From Fibrobacterota bacterium (lineage in GTDB: Bacteria; Fibrobacterota; Chitinivibrionia; Chitinivibrionales; Chitinispirillaceae): a stretch of 64,000 nt of DNA. The notes under the pieces were generated by a model. The model saw nothing but the letters and a program-made list of their open reading frames with translations. It made no database searches and was not told the origin of the DNA. Of this stretch, positions 62,031 to 64,000 are shown piece after piece. Every line of letters starts with the position of its first letter. Position 1 is the stretch's first letter. The position numbers were made by a program, and so were the translations under genes. The stretch is taken from positions 1 to 64,000 of the forward strand of contig JAEZKC010000117.1 in the NCBI GenBank assembly GCA_023436205.1. Reading direction: 5' to 3'.

Positions 62031-62073
62031 CAGCCGAAGAGTTCACGGAAATTGAGCTTTATCGGCTGTTTTT
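62031..62073 (+). promoter_or_regulatory. Leader hairpin with U-tract, possible attenuator
   Basis: CAGCCGA pairs with TCGGCTG across a 24-base loop and is followed directly by TTTTT, 28 bases before the aminotransferase ATG. The 5' arm overlaps a GCTGCAGC palindrome that could form a competing structure. This layout resembles a transcription attenuator. No ligand-binding fold is recognised. Confidence 0.4.
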
Positions 62074-62101
62074 ATGAAGTAGAAAGTAAGAGAAGAATAG
62101 T

Positions 62102-63394
62102 ATGACCAACCCCCAAGCCGCAGAGCTTAACGAGATCATCAGACAAACAAATCCCTATGTTTACGGAATGCTTTCAGAAAAAGGCCGTAACATTTTTTTC
62201 CCCACCAAAGGAATTCTCGCTCAGACGGCGGAAGCACGTGGCAAGGGGATCAACGCCACCATAGGTACTGCACTTGAGGATACCGGCATTCCAATGGTTC
62301 TCACATCAGTTGACAAGCACATGTCAGTTGGAAACAAGGAGGTGTTTTCCTATGCTCCGAGTTTCGGCAAACCCGAAATCCGCATGATCTGGAAAAACAT
62401 GCTCCTGCGGAAAAACCCGTCCCTGACTAAAGCTACCTTCAGTACCCCGGTTGTAACTAATGCTCTTACCCATGGTCTCTCCATGACTGGTTATGTTTTT
62501 ATTGAACAGGGTGATGAAATCATTACACCTGATCTCTTCTGGGAAAATTACGAACTGGTTTTCAACTATGCTTACGGTTCCAAGTTCTCCACATTCCCCA
62601 CCTTCAATTCACAAAACGGGTTTAACATTGAAGGCCTGAGAAATAGGCTAAACGAGGGTACCACGGGCAAAAAGATAGTTATCCTCAATTTCCCCAATAA
62701 CCCCACAGGTTATACGATCAGCCTTGAAGAAGCACAAAGGATTAAAGAAGTACTTGTTGAATCTGCGCAAGCAGGGAATTCAGTTTTGGTGTTTATTGAC
62801 GACGCCTATTTTGGCCTGGTTTTCGAAGAGGGCATTTACAAAGAATCTATGTTTTCTCTTCTGGCAAACGCACATGAACGGATTCTGGCAATAAAACTTG
62901 ATGGTCCCACCAAGGAAGACTATGTCTGGGGATTCCGAGTTGGATTCGTAACCTTTGGAACAGCACTCAACACGCCGGCTTTTTATTCAGCTCTTGAATC
63001 AAAACTGGGCGGAGCAATTAGAGGCAACATTTCCAGCTCATCAAACCTGGGACAATCCCTCCTGCTTTCTGCCTACCACACTAACTCTTATGAACAGGAA
63101 AAGCAGGAAAAGTTATCCATACTGCAGCGGCGCTACATTAAAATCAAAGAAATCTTCAATTCTCATTTGGAATATTCGGAGTTTTTTCAGCCACTCCCCT
63201 TCAATTCCGGATATTTCATGTGTGTGGAAATTAAAAGCGGAGAAGCTAATAAAGTTAGGCAGATTCTTCTGGAGAAATACAATACAGGTGTCATTGCTCA
63301 GGGAAAACTGCTGCGAATAGCATTCTCATCAACTCCCTACGAGCTTCTGGAAATGCTGTTTGATAATGTTTATCATGCAGCAAAGGAAGTGTAG
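62102..63394 (+). CDS. PLP-dependent aminotransferase, fold type I (class I/II)
   Basis: This is a 430-aa cytoplasmic PLP enzyme. NFPNNPTGYT carries the conserved Asn200. FIDDAYFG has the pyridine-nitrogen Asp and Tyr236. The Schiff-base lysine is probably Lys271 in PTKEDYVWGFRVG, with Arg279 for the substrate carboxylate. The lysine loop differs from the usual SxSK, so it belongs to a divergent subgroup. The substrate is unknown. A possible attenuator precedes it and an intrinsic terminator follows. Confidence 0.85.
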   Translation: MTNPQAAELNEIIRQTNPYVYGMLSEKGRNIFFPTKGILAQTAEARGKGINATIGTALEDTGIPMVLTSVDKHMSVGNKEVFSYAPSFGKPEIRMIWKNMLLRKNPSLTKATFSTPVVTNALTHGLSMTGYVFIEQGDEIITPDLFWENYELVFNYAYGSKFSTFPTFNSQNGFNIEGLRNRLNEGTTGKKIVILNFPNNPTGYTISLEEAQRIKEVLVESAQAGNSVLVFIDDAYFGLVFEEGIYKESMFSLLANAHERILAIKLDGPTKEDYVWGFRVGFVTFGTALNTPAFYSALESKLGGAIRGNISSSSNLGQSLLLSAYHTNSYEQEKQEKLSILQRRYIKIKEIFNSHLEYSEFFQPLPFNSGYFMCVEIKSGEANKVRQILLEKYNTGVIAQGKLLRIAFSSTPYELLEMLFDNVYHAAKEV

Positions 63395-63401
63395 CAAGTA
63401 A

Positions 63402-63425
63402 GGCGCTAAGAAATAGCGCCTTTTT
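63402..63425 (+). terminator. Intrinsic terminator of the aminotransferase gene
   Basis: GGCGCT-AAGAAAT-AGCGCC is followed by TTTTT, seven bases after the stop codon. It also separates this gene from the converging secreted-protein gene, whose stop lies one base further on. Confidence 0.9.
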
Positions 63426-63426
63426 A

Positions 63427-64000
63427 CTAAGGCACAAACATCATCTTCCGGTCCACTACATCTACTGTTCGTCCCTTTGCATTCAAGGCTTTTACCCTCA
63501 CCAGATAAGTTCCTGCAGAGACTTTTGAACCGCTGAAAGATTTTCCATTCCAGTCGTAGGTGTTCCAGGCTGAAGGCCTTACGGTTTGTCTGCCGCACCA
63601 TACCACTCTGCCTTTCATATCGATAATAGTGAACTCCATGTTGTTCACGCCTGCGAAAGGTGCGTAGTAATTGAACCTAACTGATTTGGCACGGCTGTTC
63701 ACATTGAGTCCGCCGAAAACGAACTTCATCTGGTCTGCAGTGGCTCCGGCTTTCTGAATGTATTCGCTGCTACCCACAACCATAATGACATCTTCAGCTG
63801 ATTGTGCATCAAGACTGATACTCTTTTCGGCAGATCCCTGCATCAGTTCGCCTGTTGCTGCTTTTACAAAGACAACGCTGGTGCCCTCCGGAACCCATTG
63901 GCTTTTTTCTGCACTGAAGTACACGGTGGTTTTCTGAGTCCCCTCATTGGTAAACCTGAGAGTAAAAGTGTTTCCGCCCTGACTAAAATCGGGTGTAAAC
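63427..64000 (-). CDS. Secreted protein, C-terminal part with sorting/FlgD-like module (5' truncated)
   Basis: The frame is open to the window edge, so the N-terminus lies beyond 64000; only about 190 residues are visible. The last 85 residues (VRFNYYAPFAGVNNMEFTII, WNTYDWNGKSFSGSKVSAGTYLVRV) resemble the FlgD Ig-like/type IX secretion C-terminal modules of Fibrobacterota and Bacteroidota secreted enzymes. The upstream part looks like an extracellular beta domain. The catalytic identity is not visible. An internal GTG at 63924 is not the true start. Confidence 0.75.
   Translation of the reverse strand, partial: FTPDFSQGGNTFTLRFTNEGTQKTTVYFSAEKSQWVPEGTSVVFVKAATGELMQGSAEKSISLDAQSAEDVIMVVGSSEYIQKAGATADQMKFVFGGLNVNSRAKSVRFNYYAPFAGVNNMEFTIIDMKGRVVWCGRQTVRPSAWNTYDWNGKSFSGSKVSAGTYLVRVKALNAKGRTVDVVDRKMMFVP

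Noticed and set aside
1..64000. Search for CRISPR arrays, tRNA/rRNA genes, transposons and prophage
   Set aside because: No regularly spaced repeats, cloverleaf-like sequences, transposase or integrase motifs, or phage genes were seen by eye; intergenic gaps are mostly below 300 bases.

Overview
The window reads as chromosomal DNA of a Gram-negative bacterium of the FCB group, most likely Fibrobacterota or a close relative. This is an inference from three things. The GH16 beta-glucanase at 26.7-27.7 kb has the circularly permuted order known from Fibrobacter succinogenes lichenase. Two secreted proteins end in type IX-secretion-like or FlgD-like C-terminal modules. LptE, many lipoproteins and periplasmic TPR proteins show an outer membrane. 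Coding density is high and most genes are housekeeping. I saw no tRNA, rRNA, CRISPR array, insertion sequence or prophage.

Layout. 0-3.8 kb: parE-parC-type topoisomerase pair next to a heptanucleotide repeat. 4-10.7 kb: M61 peptidase lipoprotein, aldo/keto reductase-ferredoxin, and a large Calx-beta/Ig surface lipoprotein. 10.9-15.8 kb: exonuclease-DinG helicase, lptE, dapF and two small coupled genes. 15.8-21.7 kb (minus strand): CnoX-like thioredoxin, CbxX-type AAA+ ATPase, and an envelope cluster with an archaemetzincin, an M48 protease and two lipoproteins. 21.8-26.3 kb: a giant periplasmic TPR protein with an internal duplication. 26.6-31 kb: permuted beta-glucanase facing a double-wHTH/LacI-type regulator, then an XPB-type helicase. 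31.3-35.2 kb: purA, a bifunctional-nuclease-like protein, panD, a LytR-C protein, rsfS and an ArgS-like protein without a catalytic core. 35.2-38.7 kb: Tex, a histone H1-like protein and a LOG-family protein.

38.8-51.5 kb holds a YkuD enzyme overlapping a Mur ligase (probable peptidoglycan recycling). It is followed by a tightly packed run lepA - signal-peptidase-like - trpB - trpA - chorismate mutase - tyrA - EPSP-synthase-like - nadK - recN. In that run the signal-peptidase and EPSP-synthase homologues have lost their signature catalytic residues, and the chorismate mutase is of the yeast/plant type.

51.5-57.6 kb is the most unusual part. A single polypeptide joins a cytoplasmic ParA/MinD ATPase to a transmembrane helix and a periplasmic M23 (LytM) peptidase. 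It is preceded by a degenerate receiver-like protein. Next to it lie a TPR anchor protein, a GAF-PP2C (SpoIIE-type) phosphatase and a STAS protein; the last two share a cysteine-tryptophan (two-CW) motif. This suggests nucleoid- or pole-positioned cell-wall cleavage beside a partner-switching module. The window ends with rsmE, an MFS exporter, ahcY, a double ThyX-like protein, an aminotransferase with a possible attenuator leader, and the 3' end of a secreted protein.
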